The translations under genes and the position numbers were made by a program. From NCBI GenBank assembly GCA_965199185.1, contig CBDAQW010000005.1, forward strand, positions 62,001-126,000: 64,000 bases of DNA, in the 5' to 3' direction. The stretch is from Endozoicomonas sp965199185 (GTDB lineage Bacteria > Pseudomonadota > Gammaproteobacteria > Pseudomonadales > Endozoicomonadaceae). The notes beneath the pieces were generated by a model. That model was not told the DNA's origin. It searched no databases and was given only the letters and a program-made list of their open reading frames with translations. Of this stretch, positions 34,091 through 42,263 are shown piece by piece. The stretch's first letter is position 1. Each line of letters starts with the position of its first letter.

Positions 34091-34806
34091 TGTCAGAATC
34101 TTTCACCAAAGAGCAGGTTTCCAAAATTGCCCGTGACGGACTTTGGAGCAACAACCCGGCACTGGTTCAATTGCTGGGTTTGTGTCCGCTATTGGGTGTT
34201 TCCAGCAGTGTGGTCAATGCTCTAGGCCTGGGCATAGCCACCATGCTGGTAGTGATGGGCTCCAACGTTGTGGTCTCTCTTATCCGTCATCAGGTATCCG
34301 ATGCTGTTCGTTTACCGGTATTTGTCATGGTCATCGCCTCTCTCACCACCTGTGTTGAATTACTGATGCAGGCATACACCTACGAGCTTTACAAAATTTT
34401 GGGGATTTTTATTCCTCTGATTGTCACCAACTGCATTATTCTTGGTCGTGCTGATTCCTTCGCTTCCAGAAATCCGCCACTGCCCGCCGCCTTTGATGGT
34501 TTTATGATGGGTGCCGGATTTGCTGTTGTGTTGGTGTTGTTGGGTGGTTTGAGAGAGCTGATCGGTCAAGGCACTCTGTTTGCCAACATGCATCTGTTGT
34601 TAGGGTCTATCGCTGAGAACTGGACCATTACAGTGTTTGCCAATTACAAGCAGTTCCTGTTTGCTATTTTGCCGCCGGGTGCGTTTGTGTTTATGGGCTT
34701 TTTGATTGCCATCAAAAATATTATTGATAAAAAACAGGAAGAAGCTCGCAAAGCACAAGCGCCTGCACCTGAAACAGGTAGCAGACGAGTGCGGGTGACG
34801 GGGTAG
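34090..34806 (+). CDS. rnfE: Rnf electron transport complex subunit E
   Basis: Integral membrane partner of RnfA, with the mirror-image Cys motifs LGLCPLLGVSSS and VTNCIILGRA that complete the 2Fe-2S centre between the two subunits. 238 residues with six hydrophobic segments and a basic C-terminal tail. Last gene of the rnf operon. In E. coli and Pseudomonas nth follows directly; here nth is 7.5 kb away at 42264. Short inverted repeats (gggcttacgccc, cggag...ctccg at 34803-34849) follow the stop. Confidence 0.95.
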   Translation: MSESFTKEQVSKIARDGLWSNNPALVQLLGLCPLLGVSSSVVNALGLGIATMLVVMGSNVVVSLIRHQVSDAVRLPVFVMVIASLTTCVELLMQAYTYELYKILGIFIPLIVTNCIILGRADSFASRNPPLPAAFDGFMMGAGFAVVLVLLGGLRELIGQGTLFANMHLLLGSIAENWTITVFANYKQFLFAILPPGAFVFMGFLIAIKNIIDKKQEEARKAQAPAPETGSRRVRVTG

Positions 34807-34862
34807 GGCTTACGCCCTTGTCGGAGTCTACTTCACGGTCTCCGGCTACAGTTAACCTCAAT

Positions 34863-35210
34863 TTAATTTTTCTCAAACAGAATAATAACCCGTGAATGTG
34901 CTTCTCTGTCCAAACCGAAGAACACAGGTTCTCTTAGTCCCAGCGACATGCTCAGGTCAGCATTAATGGGAGACCAGCCTTCGGCAAGAACTCTGTATAG
35001 CCCTGGGTAGGTTGTTTTTCCGCTTTGAGGGTAACAAGTGAAATCCGTCACATCTAAAGCATCTAAATTACTATTATCAGCAGAAATACAGATCATTCTT
35101 TCACGGGTGATTTCTGGCTCTAAAGTGCATGATGCCACTCCCGACCTCAATGTCAGATTGAGAAATAAAAAGAGCATCCACAACGATAGAGAATAAAAAT
35201 CAGTCATCAT
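34863..35210 (-). CDS. Small exported protein of unknown function
   Basis: 115 residues. A hydrophobic N-terminus (LSLWMLFLFLNLTLRSGVAS) is a likely signal peptide with cleavage near VAS-C; the following Cys leaves a lipoprotein possible, though the preceding residues are not a classic lipobox. The mature part has three Cys (CTLEPEI, MICISAD, DFTCYPQSG) and a possible beta-rich fold. Its ATG overlaps the stop of the upstream helicase gene by one base, so it is probably translated with it. Similar in size and style to the exported unknown at 12660, but no alignment was made. Confidence 0.5.
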   Translation of the reverse strand: MMTDFYSLSLWMLFLFLNLTLRSGVASCTLEPEITRERMICISADNSNLDALDVTDFTCYPQSGKTTYPGLYRVLAEGWSPINADLSMSLGLREPVFFGLDREAHSRVIILFEKN

Positions 35211-36418
35211 TAAGATCGTTTCTGTTTCTTCGGTTTCTTTGGCTTGCTCGCTCTACGGGGTTTTATCCGGATTTCAGGTATACGGTTAACCGGGTGATAA
35301 CCTTCGAGCGGGCGGCGTTCGATATGTTTCTGAATCAGATTCTCAATATCCGACAGCTGTTTAACTTCATCAATACTGACTAGCGAAATGGCCTGCCCTT
35401 CAGCCCCGGCGCGCCCGGTTCGACCAATACGATGCACATAATCTTCAGGTACATTGGGCAAATCAAAATTAACCACCTGTGGTAGTTGGTCAATATCCAA
35501 ACCTCGAGCGGCAATATCAGTCGCTACCAAGGCAAGAATATCACCGTTTTTGAATTCTGCCAGTGCCCGTGTTCGTGCTCCCTGGCTTTTATTGCCGTGA
35601 ATAGCTGCGGCAGAAATACCTGCTTCACAGAGCTTGCGGGTTAATCGGTTGGCACCGTGTTTGGTGCGGGAGAAAATCAGCACCTGATTCCAGTTATTCT
35701 GTTTGATCTCTTTAATCAGCAGTCGTGTTTTCTGTTTTTTATCCACCTCATGAATCCACTGCTGTACCGTTTTTACTGTGGAGTTGGGTGGCGTTACCGA
35801 AATTTCAACCGGGTTTCGTACAATCGTTTTTGCCAGGGTACGAATCTCATTGGAGAAGGTTGCCGAGAACATCAGGTTCTGACGCTGTTTTGGCAATAGC
35901 CCGATAATCTTGCGAATATCATGGATAAAACCCATGTCCAGCATTCGGTCGGCTTCATCTAACACCAGTACTTCAAGTTGCTTAAAACGAATTGCCTTTT
36001 GGTTGTATAAATCCAGCAAGCGCCCCGGTGTTGCCACCAGCACATCAGAACCTCTGCACAACTTAAGCATCTGAGGGTTGATTTTTACACCACCAAAAAC
36101 AACGTTAAACTTCAATCGCAAATATTGACCATAGGTAGCAACACTCTCAGCAACTTGCGCTGCCAGTTCACGGGTCGGCGTGAGAATCAAAGCCCGGACT
36201 TCATTGACACCTGCTTTTGAACCTTCTGCAAGCTTTTCCAGTATTGGTAGTGTAAAACCAGCGGTTTTGCCTGTGCCGGTCTGTGCCGCCGCCATCACAT
36301 CGCGGCCTTCAAGAACGGCAGGAATGGCTTTAGCCTGAATCGGCGACGGTGTCTCATAACCCTGTTCAACAACTGCTTTGAGAATGGGGGCAGAAAGCCC
36401 GAGAGAGGCAAATGTCAT
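35210..36418 (-). CDS. rhlE: DEAD-box RNA helicase, RhlE-like (second copy)
   Basis: 402 residues from the ATG at 36418 (MTFASLGLSAPIL), the family N-terminus; an ATG 12 codons upstream is less likely. It has the full motif set: TPSPIQ, AQTGTGKTAGF, PTRELAAQ, TPGRLLDL, VLDEADRMLDMGF, SATFS, IFSRTKHGAN, IHGNKSQ, ATDIAARGLDI and HRIGRTGRAG. The basic tail is short (about 30 residues, RRASKPKKPKKQKRS), unlike the 90-residue tail of the copy at 7773, so the two probably differ in RNA targets. Divergent from maa-like. Confidence 0.92.
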   Translation of the reverse strand: MTFASLGLSAPILKAVVEQGYETPSPIQAKAIPAVLEGRDVMAAAQTGTGKTAGFTLPILEKLAEGSKAGVNEVRALILTPTRELAAQVAESVATYGQYLRLKFNVVFGGVKINPQMLKLCRGSDVLVATPGRLLDLYNQKAIRFKQLEVLVLDEADRMLDMGFIHDIRKIIGLLPKQRQNLMFSATFSNEIRTLAKTIVRNPVEISVTPPNSTVKTVQQWIHEVDKKQKTRLLIKEIKQNNWNQVLIFSRTKHGANRLTRKLCEAGISAAAIHGNKSQGARTRALAEFKNGDILALVATDIAARGLDIDQLPQVVNFDLPNVPEDYVHRIGRTGRAGAEGQAISLVSIDEVKQLSDIENLIQKHIERRPLEGYHPVNRIPEIRIKPRRASKPKKPKKQKRS

Positions 36419-36657
36419 AGAATGGACTCGTAAGAAAGGATAGAACCGTTTCACCGGCAGGTGAGTAGCTTACATTGAGAACGTATTCAGAGCTATTACT
36501 GATCACCGCATCATCAAATGGTGTTTTCTTGATGTTCATCAACACATTGGGCCTGCTTGAACAGAACAGATTGTTTCTCAGACCCTCGATGGTACATTGC
36601 AACTTTTAAACGACGACTGTTATATATATGCTTGAAACTTTCCTGAAAAACTCCGCT

Positions 36658-37212
36658 ATGACCGAAAAGCAAAAAATGATCTCCGGTCAGAGTTATTATC
36701 CTTGGGATGAAACGCTGATTGAAGACAGAAATAAAGCTAAAGATCTCTGTTTTGATTTTAACCAGATAAAACCCAGCCAAACTAAAGACCGTCAGGCACT
36801 TATCAAAACGCTTTTCAGTGAATCCGTAAACCCTCACATCGAGTCACCTTTTTACTGCGACTACGGCTATAACATTCGCACTGGTAAGAATTTTTACGCT
36901 AACCACGGGTGTACCATTTTGGATGCTGCTCCTGTTACCTTTGGTGATAATGTGATGCTGGCACCCGGTGTACTCATCTCCACAGCGACCCACCCTCTTG
37001 ATCCGGCACAGCGTGCATCAGGTGAAGAGTTTGCTCACAGTATTACTATTGGTAATGACGTATGGGTTGGCATGGGTGCAAAAATCCTGCCCGGTGTCAG
37101 TATTGGTGATAATGTCGTGGTTGCAGCGGGGGCGCTTGTGAATAAGGATGTACCGGATAACTCGGTTGTCGCAGGAGTGCCTGCTAAAGTTATCCGGCAG
37201 TTAAGTAGCTAA
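36658..37212 (+). CDS. Maltose/sugar O-acetyltransferase, Maa-like
   Basis: 184 residues from the ATG at 36658 (MTEKQKMISGQSYYPWDETL), which matches the start of Maa, NodL and LacA relatives; an ATG ten codons earlier is less likely. It has the N-terminal Mac domain and then left-handed beta-helix hexapeptides: FYCDYGYNIRTGKNFYANHG, DNVMLAPGVLISTATHPLD with the catalytic His (about 115), IGNDVWVGMGAKILPGV and the closing VPDNSVVAGVPAKVIRQL. It transfers acetyl from acetyl-CoA to a sugar hydroxyl. The last four codons lie inside an inverted-repeat element. Confidence 0.88.
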   Translation: MTEKQKMISGQSYYPWDETLIEDRNKAKDLCFDFNQIKPSQTKDRQALIKTLFSESVNPHIESPFYCDYGYNIRTGKNFYANHGCTILDAAPVTFGDNVMLAPGVLISTATHPLDPAQRASGEEFAHSITIGNDVWVGMGAKILPGVSIGDNVVVAAGALVNKDVPDNSVVAGVPAKVIRQLSS

Positions 37213-37367
37213 CGACATGACATCATATTTTTCTAGCTCCGTTTTTCGGCACTCTGCAGTGTTACATCTCCGGTCATATAGCTACAGCTATGCTCCCTTC
37301 GATGCAACATGCAGAGTACCTTTCCAATAAGCCGAAACATCCGACTCCATATGGCCTAGCTACTTAA
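37201..37367. repeat. 167-bp inverted-repeat element with long hairpin, overlapping the maa-like stop
   Basis: The termini are TTAAGTAGCTA (37201-37211) and TAGCTACTTAA (37357-37367), a perfect 11-bp inverted repeat. Inside, 37249-37320 forms a long imperfect hairpin: ACTCTGCA...GCAGAGT outer arms, CATC/GATG, and CATA-TAGCT / AGCT-ATG around the apex. The left terminus supplies the final codons (Leu-Ser-Ser-stop) of the acetyltransferase. It has no coding capacity, and no target duplication is evident. Confidence 0.75.
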
Positions 37368-37386
37368 TGAATCAATAAAATGCCAT

Positions 37387-37439
37387 CTGAAAGTTAAGTC
37401 TGTTTGCATAAAATGCATTTCAACAGTTTTAACTTTCAG
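37387..37439 (-). terminator. Long hairpin downstream of the 636-residue gene
   Basis: CTGAAAGTTAA (37387-37397) and TTAACTTTCAG (37429-37439) are perfect 11-bp arms. Further pairs occur inside (CTGTT/AACAG and TGCA/TGCA). It lies just beyond the stop of the minus-strand gene at 37446 and is AT-rich, so it is a stability or termination hairpin rather than a textbook terminator. Confidence 0.55.
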
Positions 37440-37445
37440 TGCTAC

Positions 37446-39356
37446 TTATTGTAATCTCACCATTTTACCAGTCTCAGCACTCGTAGGCTGCATTTCAATA
37501 TCAGCGACTGGCATTAACGACTTACCTTCGTCGGTTATGATTTGAGCTTGCTTATTCATATCTGTATAGGGGTTAACAAATGTCTTGGTTCTAAGGTTTG
37601 TCCAGCGAGGTGTTGGATTACCGAGCCAGGCCACATTGATAAGAACAGTATTGTAATCGACTATCGCTTTTTCATTGGCCAGCATTTCACCACCAGATAC
37701 AACTCGATTTTCTGAAAGTCTTGTAATCAAAGCATTGATCGATTCCACCCCGTTTGCCGTATCGCCACCAATCCATGTATACAGATTAATGTCATAAGGG
37801 ATAATCGCTGCTCCGTTGGCAAGATTCCAAATGATATCACCTGCAAAGTTTCTCTTGCTTAACCCATAAGCCGCTTTGAAAGCCATGATATTCTCAGGTA
37901 GCCTGGCCAGGTTACTGATGGAGCCTACCGTCAATAAGCGGAACTGAGGCCCATAAAGTTTGATGCCTACTTGATTTCGCTCCTCATCGATATTTGTAAT
38001 TTGTTCCTCCGTCCAATTACCCAAATGAGAGTTCTCGACAATAAAACTAATCGCATCAGCTGCACAATCAAGGTTTGCACAGTTTTCGCGAGAATAGCTT
38101 TCCTGATTCGGATCATCTTTGTGGTAAAGAATGCCGTTGTCGTTTAGAGCAATGACAACATCAGATCGTGCTTCCAGGTCCTCCCTCTTTAAGCCTATAA
38201 ACTTTTCTTTCTCATTCGGGTCGGTGATATTAAGGTTATTAATGGCATATAAAGCGGCGGCATTATATTCTTTACCATTCCAAAGAGGGGCTGCTGCATG
38301 TTCAATCGGGTTAGGGCCAAACCACAAATACACAATGAACGGAGACGCAAGCGTTTTGGCACCAGCGATCAGTTTATTGACACCGTTGAAAACAACATGT
38401 CCTTTCTTATCCAGAATAGACGTCAGTGATCTGAGATACGCAGCCTGTATTCCGTTACCAAATTGCGAAAGTTTTGTTGTCACTATGTGAATGCCCAACT
38501 CTACAGGGAATAACACAGTATCAATCAAAGAGTATCCAAGCGTAAAACCAACGGTAGCACCACCCAACCTGTTTAGAAGTTTATAGGTATAAGCTTGTGA
38601 CTTTTCCTTTTCTTCATCACGCCAGCTAGTGACATTGACACCTAAGAGTTCTGTTTCGTTAGTAGGCTTCTGAAGATAAACTTGCTTACCTACTTTAATG
38701 CACAGTGCAGGATTTTCCTGACACCAGGTATTGAAGGCAGCCGTTTTAATTACCTGTTTACCTACACCTTCCGCGCCATTTTCATCACCTTTGCCATACG
38801 CCCAGCCGGTATAGGTTGCCCCCAATAGCCTTACCAACAGAAAGCCTGCGCCAACCCCTCCTGATATCTCCGCGAGATCCAGTGCAACCAGAACACCTGT
38901 ACCTACCAGAAAAACACCGTTTCCAAGCCATAACGGCGCATCTACCGAAGGCGCTAAGGTGCCAAGCATGGCGAGAAACCCGATTTGCCCTCCCTCGTAA
39001 TACTGAGGTATCAAGCAATTCGCTTCGATTTTATCACGCAGTTCTGTTGATATGGTTGCATTACCATGGATCAAATCGGTCTGATTACCGAGACCAATAC
39101 TCTCCGGATTACATGTATCAAGCTTTTTTTGAATTTGGTTAGAAACATTGGGAATATTCAGACCAGTAAAGTAAGTATTAATAACCCCGTAAATGGCCAT
39201 CATAGCAATCGTTGAATACCTGATGGCGCTGGTTGTCGTTCTACTAATGGAGTGACTGAGTGGTGGTAATAAGAGAATAATGCATATGAGCACTATTTTT
39301 ATTATTTTACTTCTCGCTTCTGAAAATACTGAACAATGGTTCATATTCATGAACAA
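37446..39356 (-). CDS. Large exported or membrane protein of unknown function
   Basis: 636 residues with no recognised family. The N-terminus (KIIKIVLICIILLLPPLSHS, about 17-36) is a signal peptide or anchor. Several hydrophobic stretches follow: TIAMMAIYGVINTYFTG (about 50), the Gly-rich FLAMLGTLAPSV and GVFLVGTGVLVALDLAEISGGVGAGFLLV region (about 130-180), and GGATVGFTLGYSLIDTVLFPVELGI (about 265). This suggests a membrane-inserting N-terminal half. The C-terminal half is soluble in character with several Cys (ENCANLDCAADAI). It may be a pore-forming or surface protein. The ATG at 39356 and one at 39350 are both possible. An AT-rich gap precedes it. Confidence 0.55.
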   Translation of the reverse strand: MFMNMNHCSVFSEARSKIIKIVLICIILLLPPLSHSISRTTTSAIRYSTIAMMAIYGVINTYFTGLNIPNVSNQIQKKLDTCNPESIGLGNQTDLIHGNATISTELRDKIEANCLIPQYYEGGQIGFLAMLGTLAPSVDAPLWLGNGVFLVGTGVLVALDLAEISGGVGAGFLLVRLLGATYTGWAYGKGDENGAEGVGKQVIKTAAFNTWCQENPALCIKVGKQVYLQKPTNETELLGVNVTSWRDEEKEKSQAYTYKLLNRLGGATVGFTLGYSLIDTVLFPVELGIHIVTTKLSQFGNGIQAAYLRSLTSILDKKGHVVFNGVNKLIAGAKTLASPFIVYLWFGPNPIEHAAAPLWNGKEYNAAALYAINNLNITDPNEKEKFIGLKREDLEARSDVVIALNDNGILYHKDDPNQESYSRENCANLDCAADAISFIVENSHLGNWTEEQITNIDEERNQVGIKLYGPQFRLLTVGSISNLARLPENIMAFKAAYGLSKRNFAGDIIWNLANGAAIIPYDINLYTWIGGDTANGVESINALITRLSENRVVSGGEMLANEKAIVDYNTVLINVAWLGNPTPRWTNLRTKTFVNPYTDMNKQAQIITDEGKSLMPVADIEMQPTSAETGKMVRLQ

Positions 39357-39835
39357 TGATCCTATTCAAAACTAAAATTTAATATTTTTCTGGCTCTCTG
39401 ATTATCTTTCAATGAGTCAGAAGCCTCCTGCCTGCATGATTCTGTAATTCTGATTTAGCTAGCGATCAGAGAATGGCGCTCATCGAGAGAAAACTCCTGA
39501 GAATGGAAATGAGAAAATTAGACGACAGCTCACTACAGGACTCCTGGCACTCTTAATGTGAGTAGAAAGTTAGAAAACCACCCAAATAGCAACACTGATT
39601 AGCCTCGTAAGAAATATAGATAACTTCCGGACATTTTCTATACAAAACAACAAGATTCGGATAAATACTTAGATTCAGATGTAAAAACCGACATCTTATG
39701 ATCAGCCATCCAATAGAATATTTTGAGGGTGTAGACCGAACGTTAAAAAATGTCGTCTTTATTGGTGTAAAATAAAATGCATTATCTGGTACTAAAGTTA
39801 GATCATTCTGTATTTTTACTAAAGGGAGTCTTATT
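39357..39835. other. AT-rich divergent intergenic region
   Basis: 479 bases between a minus-strand gene and the TorD-like gene. No ORF with a ribosome site was found. It must hold promoters for both directions; several AT-rich hexamers occur (for example taaaataaaa near 39768), but none has a convincing partner. The TorD-like ribosome site aaaggga is at about 39820. Confidence 0.4.
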
Positions 39836-40432
39836 GTGTCTGCTGTCGCTTTGCTACCTCGTATAATTGGTACTTTGTTTTATGTATCGCCTGAGTCGGA
39901 GGAAGCTCAGGAGATGATCTCCCAATTGTCCGGTGTGCCTGAATTGTTTCCATGGTCTGACTTACCGGCGTTAAACAACATCTGCCAATCCTTTGGCGCA
40001 GTCGATATCAATGCTGCTCTGATTTATGCCTGGTCCACATTGTTTGAGCGACAGGGCGAGGTACCGGCTCCCCCCTGGGGGTCTGTCTATCTTGATAAGG
40101 AGAACATGCTGTTTTCGGACTCTACCGATCAGTATCGTGCCTTTCTGGAGCAGCATGAGCTGGCACTAAATACACCAGAGAATGAACCAGAAGATCAGTT
40201 TGGATTGATGATTCTGACGCTTGGGGTATTAATGGAATCAGAAAATGATGAGGCAGCCATTGAACTACTCAGTACCCATTTGTTGCCCTGGGCGTATCGC
40301 TATCTTGAGTTGGTTCAGAAGATGGATAAGAGTCAATTTTATGAGCCGCTGGCTAAACTGGCAGATCACTTTCTACGGGAAGTACAAATGGCTTATGACG
40401 TCACTCCAAAAAGTCTTGAATTGTTCTTATGA
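39836..40432 (+). CDS. TorD/DmsD-family redox-enzyme maturation chaperone
   Basis: All-helical protein of 198 residues, of the class that holds molybdoenzyme precursors before Tat export. Family landmarks are PPWGSVYLDKENMLFSDST (about 78-96; the usual motif is a Tyr/Pro-rich E..RLF), the EPEDQFGLMILTLG helix (about 121-134) and the LLPWAYRYLELVQ block (about 149-161) with the conserved HLxPW-type motif. The start is GTG at 39836 after an aaaggga ribosome site. No molybdoenzyme gene is next to it, so the client is elsewhere. Confidence 0.8.
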   Translation: MSAVALLPRIIGTLFYVSPESEEAQEMISQLSGVPELFPWSDLPALNNICQSFGAVDINAALIYAWSTLFERQGEVPAPPWGSVYLDKENMLFSDSTDQYRAFLEQHELALNTPENEPEDQFGLMILTLGVLMESENDEAAIELLSTHLLPWAYRYLELVQKMDKSQFYEPLAKLADHFLREVQMAYDVTPKSLELFL

Positions 40433-40514
40433 GCGACAGCCACTGTTTTTGGGTAAGCTTTTTTAGAAAAATTTTTGAATAAACATACGACGTACGTGCG
40501 GCAAATTTTGTTGT

Positions 40515-40541
40515 TGGCTTCTGACCTTCGGGCGGAAGCCA
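40515..40541. other. Hairpin between TorD-like gene and cyclase
   Basis: TGGCTTC (40515-40521) and GAAGCCA (40535-40541) with an inner CC-ttc-GG pairing form a compact hairpin between convergent genes. The gacctTCGGGCGGAA core resembles part of the REP-like element near 4060. It may separate the two transcripts. Confidence 0.5.
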
Positions 40542-40562
40542 GTCTTTGCAGGAGCGATTATT

Positions 40563-41924
40563 TTACTTACCGGCTGTCTCTAGCTGACGAGAAGCATCAC
40601 TTAAAATGGCCAGTATCTGCTGTCTTTGTTCCTCACTTTCAAGATTATTGGTATCCAGATTCAGGGAAAAACCTTTGGCATTATGCTCAAAGTAGGTTCG
40701 GTTCTGACCAATATTGCTGAACAGATCAACCACAGAATAGATGGGAATTTTGCGGAAAAAGCCTTTAACCTTGATATCACCCATGGATTGGCAATGTATA
40801 TGATGCTTCACCAACGACCAGCATTCCTGAGAAATCAAAATCTCTCCGGGCATGGCAGCCGATTCAAGACGATTGGCTAGATTCACTTCACGCCCCAGCA
40901 GGGTATAATCCATGCGTTCGCTGGTACCAAAATTACCCACTGTACAATAACCGGTGTTAATACCAATTCGCATCTTCAATGACGTCTTGATGCCATCCGC
41001 TTCCCACTGCTTTCTCAGAAGTTTCATTTCTTTCTGCATCTCAACCGCCATAGATACCGCAGCAAGAGCATCTTCCTGAGGGCCACGGGTACTGGGGTCA
41101 CCAAAAAATACCATAATGCTGTCGCCAATAAACTTGTCGATGGTGCCGCCATACTTCATAGCTACCGTAGACATAGCGTCAAGATAGTTATTAAGCAGTT
41201 CGGTGAGCACCTCAGGCTCAAGTTCTTCTGAAAGATCAGTAAAACCTGCCAGGTCAGAGAAGAAAACGGTCATGCGTTTCCGACGACTTTCCAGTCGAAC
41301 CCCTTGCTTACCACTGAAGATGGACTCCCAGATTTGTGGCGCCACATATTTGGCGACATTTTCTGCCAGCTCAGCATAGCGGGCTTCCTGCTTTTTCGCC
41401 TGATTGGAGATATTGATGTAGTCGATATAGAGCCGGCGAAATAAGTAGGAGATGTAACGCATGTACAGCAAAGCACAACCGATCACGATAAAATGCAAAT
41501 CCTGTGGCAGTTGCAGTCGCAACGGCAAAGGAAAGAAGTAATGAAGGACACACCCAACGGCACCAACAGGCAAAAGTACCAGCACAACCCCCATAGAGCC
41601 GAACCGGAACGTAGCAGTACTCAGAGAAAAGGCAATCAGCATGCCGCTCAGGGTTAGAGGGTAGCCGAGAGAATACAGCAGTGCGCCAAGGTTTATAGAA
41701 TCAATAACCTCAATCCATACCTGAGCTTGAAACTGAAAATACCGATTGATGATCATCTGCGTGACCATAGGAAACAGAATGAAATAAAACACGGTGTAAA
41801 TGTGATATTCTTCAAAATGTCCGGTAACGATACCGCAACTCATGGTAAAAGCTGCCGCCCAATACGCTATAGCTCTGGAATCAATTAATGCTCCATGAGG
41901 ATTGAGAGAAATACTAACAGTCAT
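40563..41924 (-). CDS. cyaB: Class III adenylate cyclase with membrane sensor domain, CyaB-like
   Basis: 453 residues, near the 463 of Pseudomonas aeruginosa CyaB. The N-terminal half (about 15-180) has six hydrophobic helices consistent with a MASE2 sensor. The catalytic domain (about 215-400) shows the metal-binding first Asp in VFFSDLAGFTDLSEEL, the second in GDSIMVFFGDP, the Lys/Asp substrate region (KYGGTIDKFIGD), the MRIGINTGYCTVGNFGTSERMDYTLLGREVNLANRLES block and a final IKVKGF. It makes cAMP from ATP; in Pseudomonas it feeds Vfr and controls type III secretion and virulence. Divergent from nth. Confidence 0.87.
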   Translation of the reverse strand: MTVSISLNPHGALIDSRAIAYWAAAFTMSCGIVTGHFEEYHIYTVFYFILFPMVTQMIINRYFQFQAQVWIEVIDSINLGALLYSLGYPLTLSGMLIAFSLSTATFRFGSMGVVLVLLPVGAVGCVLHYFFPLPLRLQLPQDLHFIVIGCALLYMRYISYLFRRLYIDYINISNQAKKQEARYAELAENVAKYVAPQIWESIFSGKQGVRLESRRKRMTVFFSDLAGFTDLSEELEPEVLTELLNNYLDAMSTVAMKYGGTIDKFIGDSIMVFFGDPSTRGPQEDALAAVSMAVEMQKEMKLLRKQWEADGIKTSLKMRIGINTGYCTVGNFGTSERMDYTLLGREVNLANRLESAAMPGEILISQECWSLVKHHIHCQSMGDIKVKGFFRKIPIYSVVDLFSNIGQNRTYFEHNAKGFSLNLDTNNLESEEQRQQILAILSDASRQLETAGK

Positions 41925-42096
41925 AGTCTGACCTGGTGGAATCCTTGGTACATTTCAATAGAGATTACTGAAACATTAAAGTTGTAAGCCATCTTATAAC
42001 AAATCATTATATTCTTCATTGCAATCGTGGATTCTGCATACCATCTGTGACGATGATCATAATCAGATGTTCATTTTCTTTGACCTGAGTTTCGAG

Positions 42097-42243
42097 CTAG
42101 CCCGCATTTATTTTGATCATTGATTTGAGTGCGACCTCATCAACCTTCACCAGGCAAAGTGCTTTATCTTCACTTGGGACATTTATAATAGAACCTATAC
42201 CAGAACGGCGAATACAAGCTAGAATCTCCGGCGTCACCACCAT
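42097..42243 (-). CDS. Possible 48-residue small protein
   Basis: An open frame on the minus strand starts at ATG 42243 and stops at 42097. It encodes MVVTPEILACIRRSGIGSI followed by a Lys/Asp/Val-rich stretch, ending KSMIKINAG. The codon use looks gene-like and the product would be a small alpha-beta peptide. The open frame extends upstream into the nth start region, and no clear ribosome site is present. It could be a small protein, a remnant of a larger gene, or chance. Confidence 0.25.
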   Translation of the reverse strand: MVVTPEILACIRRSGIGSIINVPSEDKALCLVKVDEVALKSMIKINAG

Positions 42244-42263
42244 TAGCTCTGGACGTAAGTGTT

